In this document: in pieces, positions 27,809-36,881 of the stretch
Layout: the number at the start of each line of letters is the position of its first letter
How positions within the stretch are numbered: the first letter of the stretch is position 1
Assembly (NCBI RefSeq): GCF_900176075.1
Contig: NZ_FWWV01000024.1
Location: forward strand, 86,116 to 150,115
DNA: 64,000 nucleotides
Origin: Pasteurella testudinis DSM 23072
Lineage (GTDB): Bacteria; Pseudomonadota; Gammaproteobacteria; Enterobacterales; Pasteurellaceae
Direction of reading: 5' to 3'
Program-made: the position numbers and the translations under genes
The notes under the pieces: model-generated
Seen by the model: only the letters and a program-made list of their open reading frames with translations
Told to the model about the DNA's origin: nothing
Database searches by the model: none

Positions 27809-28771
27809 CTAATCTTGGCTGCTGTTCATCTGTTCCAATTCATCGGAATCGGGTCTGATGGCCAATACATCGCAATTCAAGCGGCCAATAACGTGTTCCG
27901 CCGTATTGCCCAAAAATGCGGCGGATAAACCGGTGCGGCCAATCGTGCCCAAAACCACCAATTCCGCTTTGATTTTTTCCGCAACTTGCGGTATCACTTC
28001 TTCCGGCAAACCTTCTTCGACATGCGTATGATCTTCGTTGATACCGTAGTGTTGACGCAGCGCTTTCATATTAATCAAGTGTTGACCGCGAATGCTGTCG
28101 GTGTAGGCGTTCGGGTTAAACTCCGGCAAATCAATTGCCATATTGACCGGTGTTGTAGGGTACGCCGTGACCAAGTGAATATTGCCTGCCGCCAAGACAT
28201 TGGCTAAATCCAAACTGGCATTGACCAGTTTTTTATTCAAAATGTCATGATAATCTTCGTCGTCTGCCACATTGACCGCAACCAAAATACGACCTTCCGG
28301 CTGCCATTCATGTTCTTTGACAATCAAAATCGGGCAAGGGCATTTGCGTAATAGTTGCCAGTCCGTCGGCGTAAAAATCAGCGCATCCAAACCTTCCGCC
28401 GGCTTAGCGACTTTCACCACCAAATCATGTTTTTTAAGCTCGACCTGTTCGATAATCGCTTCGTAATCACGGCTTTTCCATACCACAGCGGTATCAACGT
28501 CAATGCCTGAATCCGCCGGAATGGTCTCTTGGATCAGCTCCTCCAGCCATATTTTTTTCTGGTTGATAATGCCTTCATGCATGCTTTCCCGTTCTTCGGC
28601 GGAGAGCATGGCGCTCATCTCAAAAGAGAAATCATAGAGTGATAAAAACAGTGTTAGTTTGGCTTGGGTATCCGCTTTTTTCAGCTGTTTGGCCAAATGT
28701 AACGCACGCAAAAGACTGGGCTGGGTTTCCAGCATCGGGTCGATAACAACGAGAATATTGTTGAAACGCAT
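27809..28771 (-). CDS. uspE: Tandem universal stress protein UspE
   Basis: This 320-residue protein has two Usp domains and matches E. coli UspE along its length (MRFNNILVVIDP, IFTPTDWQLLRKCPCPI, GLPEEVIP, VLGTIGRTGLSAAFLGNTAE). The second domain keeps the nucleotide-binding GRTG...GN motif. The start at 28771 has GGAGG eight bases upstream. It lies directly downstream of fnr, as in E. coli, and may be co-transcribed. Confidence 0.94.
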   Translation of the reverse strand: MRFNNILVVIDPMLETQPSLLRALHLAKQLKKADTQAKLTLFLSLYDFSFEMSAMLSAEERESMHEGIINQKKIWLEELIQETIPADSGIDVDTAVVWKSRDYEAIIEQVELKKHDLVVKVAKPAEGLDALIFTPTDWQLLRKCPCPILIVKEHEWQPEGRILVAVNVADDEDYHDILNKKLVNASLDLANVLAAGNIHLVTAYPTTPVNMAIDLPEFNPNAYTDSIRGQHLINMKALRQHYGINEDHTHVEEGLPEEVIPQVAEKIKAELVVLGTIGRTGLSAAFLGNTAEHVIGRLNCDVLAIRPDSDELEQMNSSQD

Positions 28772-28860
28772 AGAAATAACCTCCAAATTCAAAATGGGAG
28801 AACACCAAATAGAATAGAGGATATTTCGTTAAACGACAACTGTATTAGATAATTTTTTAA

Positions 28861-29616
28861 TTAAACGCTTTTACATTTGGTCGCATCGGCCAAGGTACGC
28901 AATTTCTCAATATCGGTGATGGTAATAAATTTCCCTTGTACCGAAAGAATACCGTTCTTTTTAAAACGACCTAGCAAACGGCTGATAGTTTCAACTGTTA
29001 AGCCCAAGTAGTTGGCAATATCGCCGCGCGTCATGGTCAAACCAAACTCTTTAGAGGAAAAACCGCGTGCAGAGTAGCGTTGTGACAAATTATTGATAAA
29101 GGCCGCCAAGCGTTCTTCCGCGTTCATTTTGGATAATAACAAAATCATGGCTTGATCACTTTTAATTTCGCTGCTCATCAAACGCATGATTTGCTGTCTT
29201 AGTTTTGGCATTTTTCCGGCTAAATCATCGAGAATATCAAATGGAATTTCGCACACCATCGCCGTTTCCAGCGCTTGGGCAAAGCTTGGGTGACGCATAT
29301 CGGTGATCGCATCAAATCCAACCAGATCGCCGGGCAAGTGGAAAGAGGTGATTTGCTCATCACCGGTTTCGCTGATAGTGTAGGTTTTGATCGTACCGGA
29401 ACGAATCGCATATAACGAACGCAACGGATCGCCAGCCTTAAACATAATTTGGGATTTCTGAATCGGTTTTTTTCGCTCAATAATATTATCCAGTTGATCC
29501 AGTTCCTGATTATTCAACGTGAACGGAATACACAACGTACTGATACTGCATTCCTGACAATGAATGGCGCAACCACCGGATTGAACTCGTACAGCAGAAA
29601 TATTTGTTGAGGTCAT
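28861..29616 (-). CDS. fnr: Anaerobic global regulator FNR
   Basis: This 251-residue CRP/FNR-family regulator senses oxygen through a [4Fe-4S] cluster. The cluster ligands C20, C23, C29 and C122 have E. coli numbering (plus C16). The cAMP-like beta-roll, dimer helix and HTH ([20 protein letters not shown]) follow. A near-perfect FNR box at 29644-29657 lies just upstream, consistent with autoregulation. Confidence 0.97.
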   Translation of the reverse strand: MTSTNISAVRVQSGGCAIHCQECSISTLCIPFTLNNQELDQLDNIIERKKPIQKSQIMFKAGDPLRSLYAIRSGTIKTYTISETGDEQITSFHLPGDLVGFDAITDMRHPSFAQALETAMVCEIPFDILDDLAGKMPKLRQQIMRLMSSEIKSDQAMILLLSKMNAEERLAAFINNLSQRYSARGFSSKEFGLTMTRGDIANYLGLTVETISRLLGRFKKNGILSVQGKFITITDIEKLRTLADATKCKSV

Positions 29617-29643
29617 TTTTATTACACCTTATTAAGAAAAAAA

Positions 29644-29657
29644 TTGATCTACCTCAA
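29644..29657. promoter_or_regulatory. FNR box between fnr and a small divergent gene
   Basis: TTGATCTACCTCAA matches the FNR consensus TTGAT-N4-ATCAA in 9 of 10 fixed positions. It is 28 bases upstream of the fnr start and 56 upstream of the divergent small gene, so it could control both. Confidence 0.65.
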
Positions 29658-29712
29658 TAATTCTAGCATTATTCAATCTATATAAGAAGTATTAAAATGA
29701 CAGGTAAGTAAA

Positions 29713-29865
29713 ATGGCAGCAGAAAAATTAACCAAAAAACGATTAATTCAACTCCTCATTGCGATGGCGATTTTGATCGGCGCGTTTCTATACCGCACTT
29801 ATTGTTATCAAGCGCCGGCCACGACAGAATTATCAAGCACAAGCGAGAGCAGCCGGACAAACTAA
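29713..29865 (+). CDS. Small single-pass membrane protein (50 aa)
   Basis: A 50-codon ORF starts MAAEKLTKKRLIQLL after GGTAAGTAAA. It has a basic N-terminus, one hydrophobic helix (about residues 11-27) and a Ser/Thr-rich tail ending SSRTN. A clear terminator directly follows the stop, and a USS lies inside the frame, both supporting a genuine conserved gene. The FNR box upstream suggests oxygen control. No family is recognised. Confidence 0.6.
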   Translation: MAAEKLTKKRLIQLLIAMAILIGAFLYRTYCYQAPATTELSSTSESSRTN

Positions 29866-29891
29866 AAGCCCAGCGTTTGTGCGCTGGGCTT
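29866..29891. terminator. Terminator after the small membrane protein gene
   Basis: AAGCCCAGCG (29866-29875) and CGCTGGGCTT (29882-29891) form a perfect 10-bp stem with a 6-base loop. It can also serve the leftward ferritin transcript. Confidence 0.8.
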
Positions 29892-29915
29892 CGGTTTATT
29901 CCAAGCGTAGTATTT

Positions 29916-30437
29916 TTAGTTGTTGCCGCTTTCAGCAGCTACCGTTGTCGCAGCCAAGGCCGCCAAATCCCCGTCAATGTGGTATAAACCGCGACCGTCG
30001 GTGCCGACCAGATTGAATTTATCCAAAATACCGCTGAACAATTTTTCCTCTTCATGCTGTTCCGCAACATACCATTGCAGGAAATTGAAAGAGGAGAAGT
30101 CTTTTTCCTGGAAGGTGGTATCAACCAATTCGTTGATTTTTGATGTTACTAATTTTTCATGTTGGTAAGTCAACTCAAACACTTCTTTTAATGATTCGAA
30201 TTCATGCTGAGGTGCTTCAATTTTACCAATCAGCGCCAAAGCGCCGGTTTCGGTCAGATAGGTGAACAAGCGACGCATATGCTGCATTTCTTCATCGGCA
30301 TGTGCCAACAGAAACTGGGCTGCTCCCGGAAACCCTTTTTTCTCACACCATGCGCTCATTTGCAGGTACAAGTTAGATGAGAAAAATTCAAGGTTTAATT
30401 GGGCATTCAGATCATTGATAATTTTTTTCGATAACAT
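29916..30437 (-). CDS. ftnB: Non-haem ferritin (second copy)
   Basis: This 173-residue ferritin has ferroxidase residues E17, E50 and H53 ([16 protein letters not shown]) and a further glutamate cluster ([10 protein letters not shown]). It stores iron as a 24-mer. The C-terminus has an extra Ala-rich tail compared with its neighbour. It lies 24 bases downstream of the other ferritin gene, so they form an operon of two paralogues, as in H. influenzae. The symbol is by position. Confidence 0.9.
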   Translation of the reverse strand: MLSKKIINDLNAQLNLEFFSSNLYLQMSAWCEKKGFPGAAQFLLAHADEEMQHMRRLFTYLTETGALALIGKIEAPQHEFESLKEVFELTYQHEKLVTSKINELVDTTFQEKDFSSFNFLQWYVAEQHEEEKLFSGILDKFNLVGTDGRGLYHIDGDLAALAATTVAAESGNN

Positions 30438-30461
30438 AACGTAATCTCCGCGGTTTAATGC

Positions 30462-30947
30462 TTACAAGGTTGCCAATTCTTTATCCAGAAAATACAGGGA
30501 TAAACCGGAATCGCCTAGCAATTTGAATTTGTCTAAAATGCTGTTAAACAGCTTTTCTTCTTCATGCTGTTCAGCCACATACCATTGCAGGAAGTTAAAA
30601 CTGGATTGATCACCGCATTCAAAGGTCACTTCCACCAGTTTATTGATTTTCTTGGTGATCAGTTTTTCATGTTCTAGCGTCAATTCGAAAACTTCTCTTA
30701 ATGAAGCATAGTCTGCCTTTGGTGCTTCCAACTCGCCCAACACCGGCATAATTCCGGTATCGTTCAAATATTGGAACAGTTTTTGCATATGCTGCATTTC
30801 TTCATCGGCGTGTTTTAACAAAAATTGAGCGGCGCCTTCAAATCCTTTCTGCGAACACCATGCGCTCATCTGTAGGTAGAGATTGGAAGAGTAGAATTCC
30901 AAATTAATCTGTTCGTTCAGCTTATTGATAACTTTTTTATCTAACAT
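30462..30947 (-). CDS. ftnA: Non-haem ferritin (first copy)
   Basis: This 161-residue ferritin has E17, E50 and H53 in place and is clearly paralogous to the next gene. It is the promoter-proximal gene of the pair. Upstream, AAACTAT/ATAGTTT (30996-31018) forms a 7-bp dyad that may be part of its control region. The two subunits may co-assemble, as proposed for related tandem ferritins. Confidence 0.92.
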   Translation of the reverse strand: MLDKKVINKLNEQINLEFYSSNLYLQMSAWCSQKGFEGAAQFLLKHADEEMQHMQKLFQYLNDTGIMPVLGELEAPKADYASLREVFELTLEHEKLITKKINKLVEVTFECGDQSSFNFLQWYVAEQHEEEKLFNSILDKFKLLGDSGLSLYFLDKELATL

Positions 30948-31640
30948 ATTGATGTCCTTTTAAAAAGTGTTCATTTTTGAATCAGTGTTTAAATAAAACT
31001 ATCAAACCTATATAGTTTAATAGCAAGAACCTTACATATGATACTGCAAAGCAAATAAAAAAGATAGTGGCATAATGCTAACTTATTAATATATAAAGAA
31101 ATAACAACTGTTATCATTTTGTTTTAGCCGTCCAAAAAAATCCTCAAACCAACTGAGATAAATAATGATTCTCTGACAATCCAAAGCGGAAAATAAAAAG
31201 AAAGAAGCGGGCATTTGCCAAGATATTACGTTATTTGAATAAAACATTGCGACCTAAATACATACCGCCAAATGCTATCGAATCCTGAGCCATTTTTCTT
31301 ATTCATCTCTTGCTGAAAACCAGAAAACTCATTCATCACGCCATAACGCACAGGGTAGTATTCAATATAACATCAACGTGACATAAAAGTGACTTATATT
31401 TTTATTATATTTAACATAATATACATTATGCGAAATGAGTTATGCGGTTAGTGACCGCTACGAGTTAAATAAATCACAGACTTATGCACACATCACGTTT
31501 AACGTGCTAACCTGATAAAATCATAGGATTCCATACGTTGTCACGCAGATATTTTTCAGTTATTAACTTGCAAGGTTTGATTGTTATGCTTAAGTAAATA
31601 TGCTATTTTTGCATAATGTTTACCGAATACTATTGCCGTG
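30948..31640. other. Gene-free region around dif
   Basis: About 690 bases lack a convincing gene. They contain the ferritin promoter side, a possible decayed coding trace on the minus strand (31226-31372), the dif site (31409-31436), a short GCGGT/ACCGC repeat (31444-31458) and a CACGTT/AACGTG dyad near 31496. No uptake sequence is present. Such a gap is usual around dif. Confidence 0.6.
31409..31436 (-). other. dif: Chromosome dimer resolution site dif
   Basis: On the minus strand the 28 bases read as an XerC arm ATTTCGCATAA, central TGTATA and an XerD arm TTATGTTAAAT. The central hexamer and XerD arm are identical to E. coli dif, and 7 of 11 XerC-arm bases (CGCATAA) agree. XerC and XerD recombine sister chromosomes here under FtsK control. 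Its presence places the window at the replication terminus. Confidence 0.93.
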
Positions 31641-32170
31641 ATGAATATTGATTGGATTGCAATAATAAAATCTCAGTTGGTACAACTGAAGCCGTTGTTC
31701 ATTTTTTTAATCGTCATTTTGACCATTGCGGCGATTCTTATCCGCTTAAAACAAAAAAACGTACGTTATTTGCCTAGCGGCAATCTCTACCGTAAAACGA
31801 CCGTTTTAAACAAAACGGAAAAACAGCTGTTCTATAAATTACGATTGGCATTTCCGGCATGGCATATTTTTGTGCAAGTTCCCTTCTCTTGTATTGTCAC
31901 GCCTAAACAAACCTTTTTGCATTCTCAGCAACGTCTGTTTTGGCGGATTAACCAAAACGGGTGGATTTTTTAATTTGTGATGAAAATTTGGATACGCGTT
32001 ATATCGTGGAGCTGGACGGCGCCAGTCACCACAACAAACGGCAAAGCGATCGGGACAGAGATGATTTTTTTCTAACATCCGGTATCAAAACCATACGTTT
32101 TGACGTAAGCGAATTGAAAAATTTAACGCAAGAGAATATCCGCAGCAGAATTATTCAAGATGGACAATAA
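31641..32170 (+). pseudogene. DUF2726 membrane-anchored protein, frameshifted
   Basis: The first frame (31641-31973) gives an N-terminal membrane helix (residues about 15-35) then NLYRKTTVLNKTEKQLFYKL and ends at a stop. The DUF2726 domain continues in the next frame (VDFLICDENL, YIVELDGASHH, GIKTIRFDV) to the stop at 32168-32170. One extra A in the run near 31950-31956 would join them as INQKRVDFLICD. DUF2726 is a nuclease-like (restriction-endonuclease fold) domain of unknown role. Sequencing error and true mutation cannot be separated here. Confidence 0.7.
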
Positions 32171-32198
32171 AAGTCCATCTTTCAATCCGTTACAATGT

Positions 32199-32855
32199 TT
32201 ATTTGCTGATTAGACTCAAAAACTCTTTACGGGTTTCGCGGTCTTCAAGGAATACGCCGCCGAAAGCTGATGTGACGGTGTAACTATTTGTATCTTTAAT
32301 GCCTCGGCATTTTACGCAAAAATGGGTGGCTTTAACATAAACCGCGACATCATCGGTTTGCAGAATGGTTTGAAGTGCGGTCAACACCTGCTCTGTCAAA
32401 CGTTCCTGCACTTGCGGACGTTGTGCCAGAAAAGCAACTACCCTATTGATTTTTGATAACCCGATCACCCAATCCTTCGGGTAATATGCTACCGACACTT
32501 TGCCGTCGATGGTAACGAAATGGTGTTCGCAAGTGCTGGTTAGCGTGACGTCATTCACCAGCACCATCTCGCTGACTTTCATGCGATTGCGGATATTGGT
32601 GATTTTCGGGAAATTGGCATAATCCATACCGGTGAAAATTTCATCAAGGTACATCTTCGCCATTCTAACCGGAGTTTCTTCAATGCTGTCGTCAGTTAAA
32701 TCCAGCCCGATAAGCTGCAAAACTTCACGCATATGTTTTTCAATTTCTTTGCGACGATGCTCCAGACTTAAGCCGACGCTCTTCATCGGGGTTTCAATGC
32801 CTTTCGCGATCAAAGCATCTCTCACTTTGGCAGCTTCAACAGAAATGTTACTCAT
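32199..32855 (-). CDS. folE: GTP cyclohydrolase I
   Basis: This 218-residue enzyme converts GTP to dihydroneopterin triphosphate, the first step of folate synthesis. Zinc ligands C109, H112 (STCEHHF) and C180 (HFCVKCRG) match E. coli positions within one residue. It is divergent from moeA, another pterin-related gene. A matS-like 12/13 sequence lies at 32272-32284 inside it. Confidence 0.96.
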   Translation of the reverse strand: MSNISVEAAKVRDALIAKGIETPMKSVGLSLEHRRKEIEKHMREVLQLIGLDLTDDSIEETPVRMAKMYLDEIFTGMDYANFPKITNIRNRMKVSEMVLVNDVTLTSTCEHHFVTIDGKVSVAYYPKDWVIGLSKINRVVAFLAQRPQVQERLTEQVLTALQTILQTDDVAVYVKATHFCVKCRGIKDTNSYTVTSAFGGVFLEDRETRKEFLSLISK

Positions 32856-32971
32856 TTATTACTCCAGTTAAAATCAAGTTTGCCATTCTAGCAAAAAAAC
32901 ACGCAAAAATTAATTAAATTATCATGCGGAATTACGTTAAAATAATGCCTTATTGTATAAGGACGGCACAA

Positions 32972-34204
32972 ATGAATAAACTACTGACACTTTCTCAAGC
33001 GCTGGAAAACATGCTTGGCGCACTTTCCCCTCCTTCCGAAACCCAAACGGAAATTATTTCGCTGGATCAAGCACAAAACCGAATTTGTGCCGAAGATATC
33101 CGCTCGCCGATTAATGTTCCCGGCTTTGATAATTCGGCGATGGACGGTTATGCGGTGCGACTGGCAGAGTTACAAGATCATCACGCGTTGTCTGTCGTCG
33201 GCAAAAGTTTTGCCGGCGCTCCTTTTCTCGGCGAATGGCAAGCGAAAAGTGCGGTTCGAATCATGACCGGCGCGATGATTCCCAACGGTTGCGATGCGGT
33301 GATTATGCAAGAACAGGCGGAAATTGACGCTGACGGCAAAGTGCGGTTCAACGCTGATGCCAAAGCGGGACAAAATATCCGTCGTATCGGTGAAGATGTC
33401 AAAATCGGCGAAATTGTGCTGAAACAAGGGGCAAAGCTGACCGCACTTTCATTGCCACTGCTTGCTTCGCTGGGTATTGAAAAAGTACGGGTGTTTAAAC
33501 GGTTAAAAGTGGCGTTGATCTCCACCGGCGACGAATTGGTCGCAGTTGGCGCCCCGTTAAAAACCGGACAAATTTATGATACCAACCGCTTTGCCGTTAA
33601 ACTGATGCTGGAAAAATGGAACTGTGAAATTTTGGATTATGGCATTTTGCCCGATGATCCTACCCTGTTTGAGCAGAAATTTACCCAAGCGCAGCAAGAA
33701 GCCGATTTGCTGATCACCAGTGGCGGCGTATCTGTCGGCGAAGCGGATTTCACTAAAAGCGTATTGGAAAAGTTAGGGCAAATCAATTTTTGGAAATTGG
33801 CGATTAAACCGGGCAAACCGTTTGCCTTTGGCAAACTGCAACATGCCTGGTTCTGTGGTTTGCCGGGTAATCCGGTGTCGGCATTAGTGACGTTTTACCA
33901 ATTAGTGCAACCGGTCATTGCCACATTGAGTGGTTATCGTGAGTGGCAAAAACCGGTTCAATTAACGGCCATGGCAACAACTCCGCTGAAAAAAGCACCC
34001 GGACGGCTCGATTTTCAACGTGGTTTTTATCGCGTCAATGCCGAGGGCCAAGCGGAAGTGCGGTCTGTAGGATTTCAAGGTTCGCATATGTTCAGCTCAT
34101 TTGTTGCCAGCAACTGTTTTATCGTATTGGAACAGGAGCGTGGCAATGTCGCCGTTGGTGAAACGGTAACCATCGAACCGTTTGATCTGTCGGTATTAAA
34201 TTAA
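32972..34204 (+). CDS. moeA: Molybdopterin molybdenumtransferase MoeA
   Basis: This 410-residue protein inserts molybdate into adenylated molybdopterin. It shows NVPGFDNSAMDGYAVR, VRIMTGAMIPNGCDAVIMQE, STGDELV and ITSGGVSVGEADF, all MoeA hallmarks. The ATG at 32972 with AAGGA upstream is chosen over the longer frame. moeB follows after 13 bases, forming the moeAB operon. Confidence 0.95.
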   Translation: MNKLLTLSQALENMLGALSPPSETQTEIISLDQAQNRICAEDIRSPINVPGFDNSAMDGYAVRLAELQDHHALSVVGKSFAGAPFLGEWQAKSAVRIMTGAMIPNGCDAVIMQEQAEIDADGKVRFNADAKAGQNIRRIGEDVKIGEIVLKQGAKLTALSLPLLASLGIEKVRVFKRLKVALISTGDELVAVGAPLKTGQIYDTNRFAVKLMLEKWNCEILDYGILPDDPTLFEQKFTQAQQEADLLITSGGVSVGEADFTKSVLEKLGQINFWKLAIKPGKPFAFGKLQHAWFCGLPGNPVSALVTFYQLVQPVIATLSGYREWQKPVQLTAMATTPLKKAPGRLDFQRGFYRVNAEGQAEVRSVGFQGSHMFSSFVASNCFIVLEQERGNVAVGETVTIEPFDLSVLN

Positions 34205-34217
34205 GCGATAAAATATT

Positions 34218-34940
34218 ATGGCAGAATTAAGTTATCAGGAAGAGTTGCGTTATAACCGTCAAATTATTCTTAAGTCCGTCGATTTTGACGGACAGGAAAA
34301 ACTGAAAGCCAGCAAAATGCTGATTGTCGGCTTGGGCGGTTTGGGCTGTGCCGCAGCGCAATATTTGGCAACCGCCGGTGTCGGACATTTAACCTTGTTG
34401 GATTTTGATACGGTTTCGTTGTCAAATCTGCAGCGACAAGTGTTGCATGACGACAGCCGTTTGGATATGCCCAAAGTGCGGTCAGCGCAACTCTCGTTGC
34501 AGAAATTGAATCCTCATATTCAGATTGAAACCATTGGTAACAAGTTAAATGAAACCGAATTAAGTGACGTTGTCACTCGCGCGGACGTAGTATTAGACTG
34601 CACCGATAACGTTGAAATTCGCAATTTGCTGGATCGCTGCTGTGAAAAAGCACAAATTCCATTGGTTTCCGGCGCGGCAATCCGTATGGAAGGACAGGTT
34701 TCGGTGTTTACTTATCAACCGAATACCCCGACCTACCGCACGTTGAGCCAACTTTTCGGCGATAGCACGCTCAGCTGTGTTGAAGCCGGTGTCCTCGCCC
34801 CTATCGTTGGTATCGTCGGCTCAATTCAGGCATTGGAAGCGATCAAAGTGCGGTTGAATATCGGTAAAAACCTGTGCGGACGTCTATTGATGATCGACGG
34901 CTTAAATATGGCGGTGCGGGAGATTACATTGCCGAGTTAA
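34218..34940 (+). CDS. moeB: Molybdopterin-synthase adenylyltransferase MoeB
   Basis: This 240-residue E1-like enzyme adenylates the C-terminus of MoaD. The nucleotide-binding GLGGLG (38-43) and DCTDNVEIR are present. Unlike E. coli MoeB, it lacks both zinc CxxC pairs: the first region reads YRTLSQLF where E. coli has CYRC, and the protein ends at EITLPS before the second pair. It carries a perfect matS site at 34564-34576. The end overlaps the convergent ATPase gene by 4 bases. Confidence 0.92.
   Translation: MAELSYQEELRYNRQIILKSVDFDGQEKLKASKMLIVGLGGLGCAAAQYLATAGVGHLTLLDFDTVSLSNLQRQVLHDDSRLDMPKVRSAQLSLQKLNPHIQIETIGNKLNETELSDVVTRADVVLDCTDNVEIRNLLDRCCEKAQIPLVSGAAIRMEGQVSVFTYQPNTPTYRTLSQLFGDSTLSCVEAGVLAPIVGIVGSIQALEAIKVRLNIGKNLCGRLLMIDGLNMAVREITLPS
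34564..34576. other. matS site (perfect) within moeB
   Basis: GTGACGTTGTCAC fits GTGACRNYGTCAC at every position. It lies 3.1 kb from dif and would be bound by the MatP encoded at 3755-4201. Confidence 0.85.
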
Positions 34941-36172
34941 ATATAATTAATCGGTACTGCCACTAAATCGGTTGATAGCCACAATTTTTCCGGATATTGA
35001 TTAATAATCGTTCCATGAGCAACCGTGATTTCACTATTGGCGAAGTAATTTCTGAATAATTCAATATTTTTCGCCATTCGCTTATTCGGTGACGCAGTAC
35101 TTTTAATCTCAACCGGATAGAGCGTTTGTCCGTCGGCAATAATCAAATCAATCTCTTTCTGGTTGGTATCTCGGTAATAATATAACAGCGGCTCTATAGT
35201 TCCTTGATTATAAAAAGATTTAATAATTTCACTTACCACAAAAGTCTCGAAAAACTGTCCGCTTTTCGCCCCGTTTTGTAAAGCCTCTACGGTCAGCCAC
35301 TTGGTCAACCATGCCATTAAACCGGTATCCAACATAAACACTTTCGGCGTTTTTATCGCGCGCTTCAGATGATTATGACTGTAAGGCTGCAGCAAATAAA
35401 CAATGCCGGAAGTTTGCAAAATCGTCAGCCAGCGTTTTACCGTATCGATGGACACCCCGACATCTTGTGCTACATTACTGTAGTTCAACAATTCGCCGCT
35501 ACGCGCCGCAATGGCAACCATAAAACGCATGAAATCCCCACGATTGCCAACATTGGTTAATTGCTGTACATCACGTTCAATATAAGTGGCGACATATGAT
35601 GAATAATAAATTTCCCACTCGGTTTCTTGTTGATATAACCGAGGCATATACCCTTTATGAATAGTTTGCCAAACCGATGGATAAGCATGTAACTGCTTTT
35701 CTCGATCATGTAAATAGGTTTGATTAGGAATAAAAGTGCGGTTGAAATCGATCTGATGAATTTCGCGTAAAGAAAAACCTTGTAATTTTAAAATTGCAAT
35801 CCGCCCTGCAAGGGTTTCACTGATATTTTGCATCAGTTGAAAGGCTTGTGAGCCGGAAAGCAAAAAGACTCCGTTTTCTTGACGTTTATCGATCTCCCAT
35901 TTGAGTGATGAAAATAGCTCCGGCGCATACTGCACTTCATCTAAAATCAGCTTACCGTCATAATTTAGGAAGAACAATGTTGGTTCGTTTTGTGCCAAAT
36001 CAAGTGAAGTAGGATTATCAAACGTAATATAACGATATTCCTCACCAATATGCTGCAATAAGGTAGATTTCCCCACTTGGCGCGGACCGGTAACCAAGAT
36101 AGCAGGAAATTGTACGATTAGCTTAGATAATAGCGTTTGCAAATGCCGATAAAAATACATAACAGAACCCAT
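34937..36172 (-). CDS. AAA ATPase with DUF4143 domain
   Basis: This 411-residue protein has an N-terminal ATPase domain with Walker A GPRQVGKS (29-36) and Walker B LILDE (75-79), followed by SGSQAF. A DUF4143 domain follows, with a nuclease-like KEIDLIIADGQTLYPVEIKS (PD-(D/E)XK pattern). These proteins are common, patchily distributed and of unknown function. MGSVMYFY offers two starts (residue 1 or 5) without a clear SD. Upstream are nested palindromes at 36185-36280. An island gene inserted between moeB and ubiX is likely. Confidence 0.85.
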   Translation of the reverse strand: MGSVMYFYRHLQTLLSKLIVQFPAILVTGPRQVGKSTLLQHIGEEYRYITFDNPTSLDLAQNEPTLFFLNYDGKLILDEVQYAPELFSSLKWEIDKRQENGVFLLSGSQAFQLMQNISETLAGRIAILKLQGFSLREIHQIDFNRTFIPNQTYLHDREKQLHAYPSVWQTIHKGYMPRLYQQETEWEIYYSSYVATYIERDVQQLTNVGNRGDFMRFMVAIAARSGELLNYSNVAQDVGVSIDTVKRWLTILQTSGIVYLLQPYSHNHLKRAIKTPKVFMLDTGLMAWLTKWLTVEALQNGAKSGQFFETFVVSEIIKSFYNQGTIEPLLYYYRDTNQKEIDLIIADGQTLYPVEIKSTASPNKRMAKNIELFRNYFANSEITVAHGTIINQYPEKLWLSTDLVAVPINYI

Positions 36173-36184
36173 TTTTAAGTTTAT

Positions 36185-36280
36185 TTTACGATGGTATCTT
36201 AAATTAACCTTAAAAATAGGCGCTTATTAGATAAAAATCAAGTTTAATTTAAGATGCCATCGTAAATTAAACTTGATTTT
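36185..36280. repeat. Nested inverted repeats upstream of the DUF4143 gene
   Basis: Arms 36185-36207 and 36244-36266 form a 23-bp inverted repeat with one mismatch. Overlapping the second arm, 36234-36251 and 36263-36280 form a perfect 18-bp inverted repeat around an 11-base spacer (AGATGCCATCG). The two structures exclude each other. They lie between the ubiX stop and the ATPase start and could be an autoregulatory operator, an RNA switch or an element end. Confidence 0.7.
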
Positions 36281-36293
36281 AACGCTATGCAGC

Positions 36294-36881
36294 TTAAGTT
36301 GCACTGCCCCAACGTTGGAATAAATCCTGTGGCAGTTCGATTGCAAACTGATCTAACAGACGGTTGATGCTTTGGTTAATCAGGTCGTCGAGGGTTTGCG
36401 GCTGGTGGTAAAAAGCCGGCATTAGCGGCGTAATCTGCGCGCCGATTTCCGCAGCTTGGGTCATCAGGCGCAAATGCCCTAAATGTAGCGGCGTTTCGCG
36501 TACGCAGAGATGCAGCGGTTTGCGCTCTTTCAAGCAAACATCTGCGGCGCGGCTGATCAAGTCGTCACTGTAACAATGGGCGATTGCCGACAACGTTTTG
36601 ATCGAGCACGGTACAACCGCCATACCCAAAGTGCGGTATGAACCGGAGGAAATCGCAGCACCGATATCGCGAATATCATAATTAACGCTCGCCAGCGACC
36701 GCACTTGCGCAATGCTGTAATCCGTTTCCATGGCAATGGTTTGGCGCGCAGCATTGCTGATAATCAAGTGGGTCTCAATTTCCGTTTGTTGCAACACTTG
36801 CAATAAACGAATGCCATAAATAGCGCCGGAAGCACCGCTGATGGCAACGATTAAGCGCTTTTTTTTCGACTCGGCGATCAT
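36294..36881 (-). CDS. ubiX: Flavin prenyltransferase UbiX
   Basis: This 195-residue flavoprotein makes prenylated FMN, the cofactor of the UbiD decarboxylase in ubiquinone synthesis. It shows [16 protein letters not shown] near the N-terminus and [13 protein letters not shown] for flavin binding. Its start overlaps the purF stop by 4 bases (36878-36881), matching the enteric cvpA-purF-ubiX order. Confidence 0.95.
   Translation of the reverse strand: MIAESKKKRLIVAISGASGAIYGIRLLQVLQQTEIETHLIISNAARQTIAMETDYSIAQVRSLASVNYDIRDIGAAISSGSYRTLGMAVVPCSIKTLSAIAHCYSDDLISRAADVCLKERKPLHLCVRETPLHLGHLRLMTQAAEIGAQITPLMPAFYHQPQTLDDLINQSINRLLDQFAIELPQDLFQRWGSAT

Noticed and set aside
31541..31550. TTGTCACG near dif as an additional matS site
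   Set aside because: Only 10 of 13 positions fit the consensus, which is not above chance.
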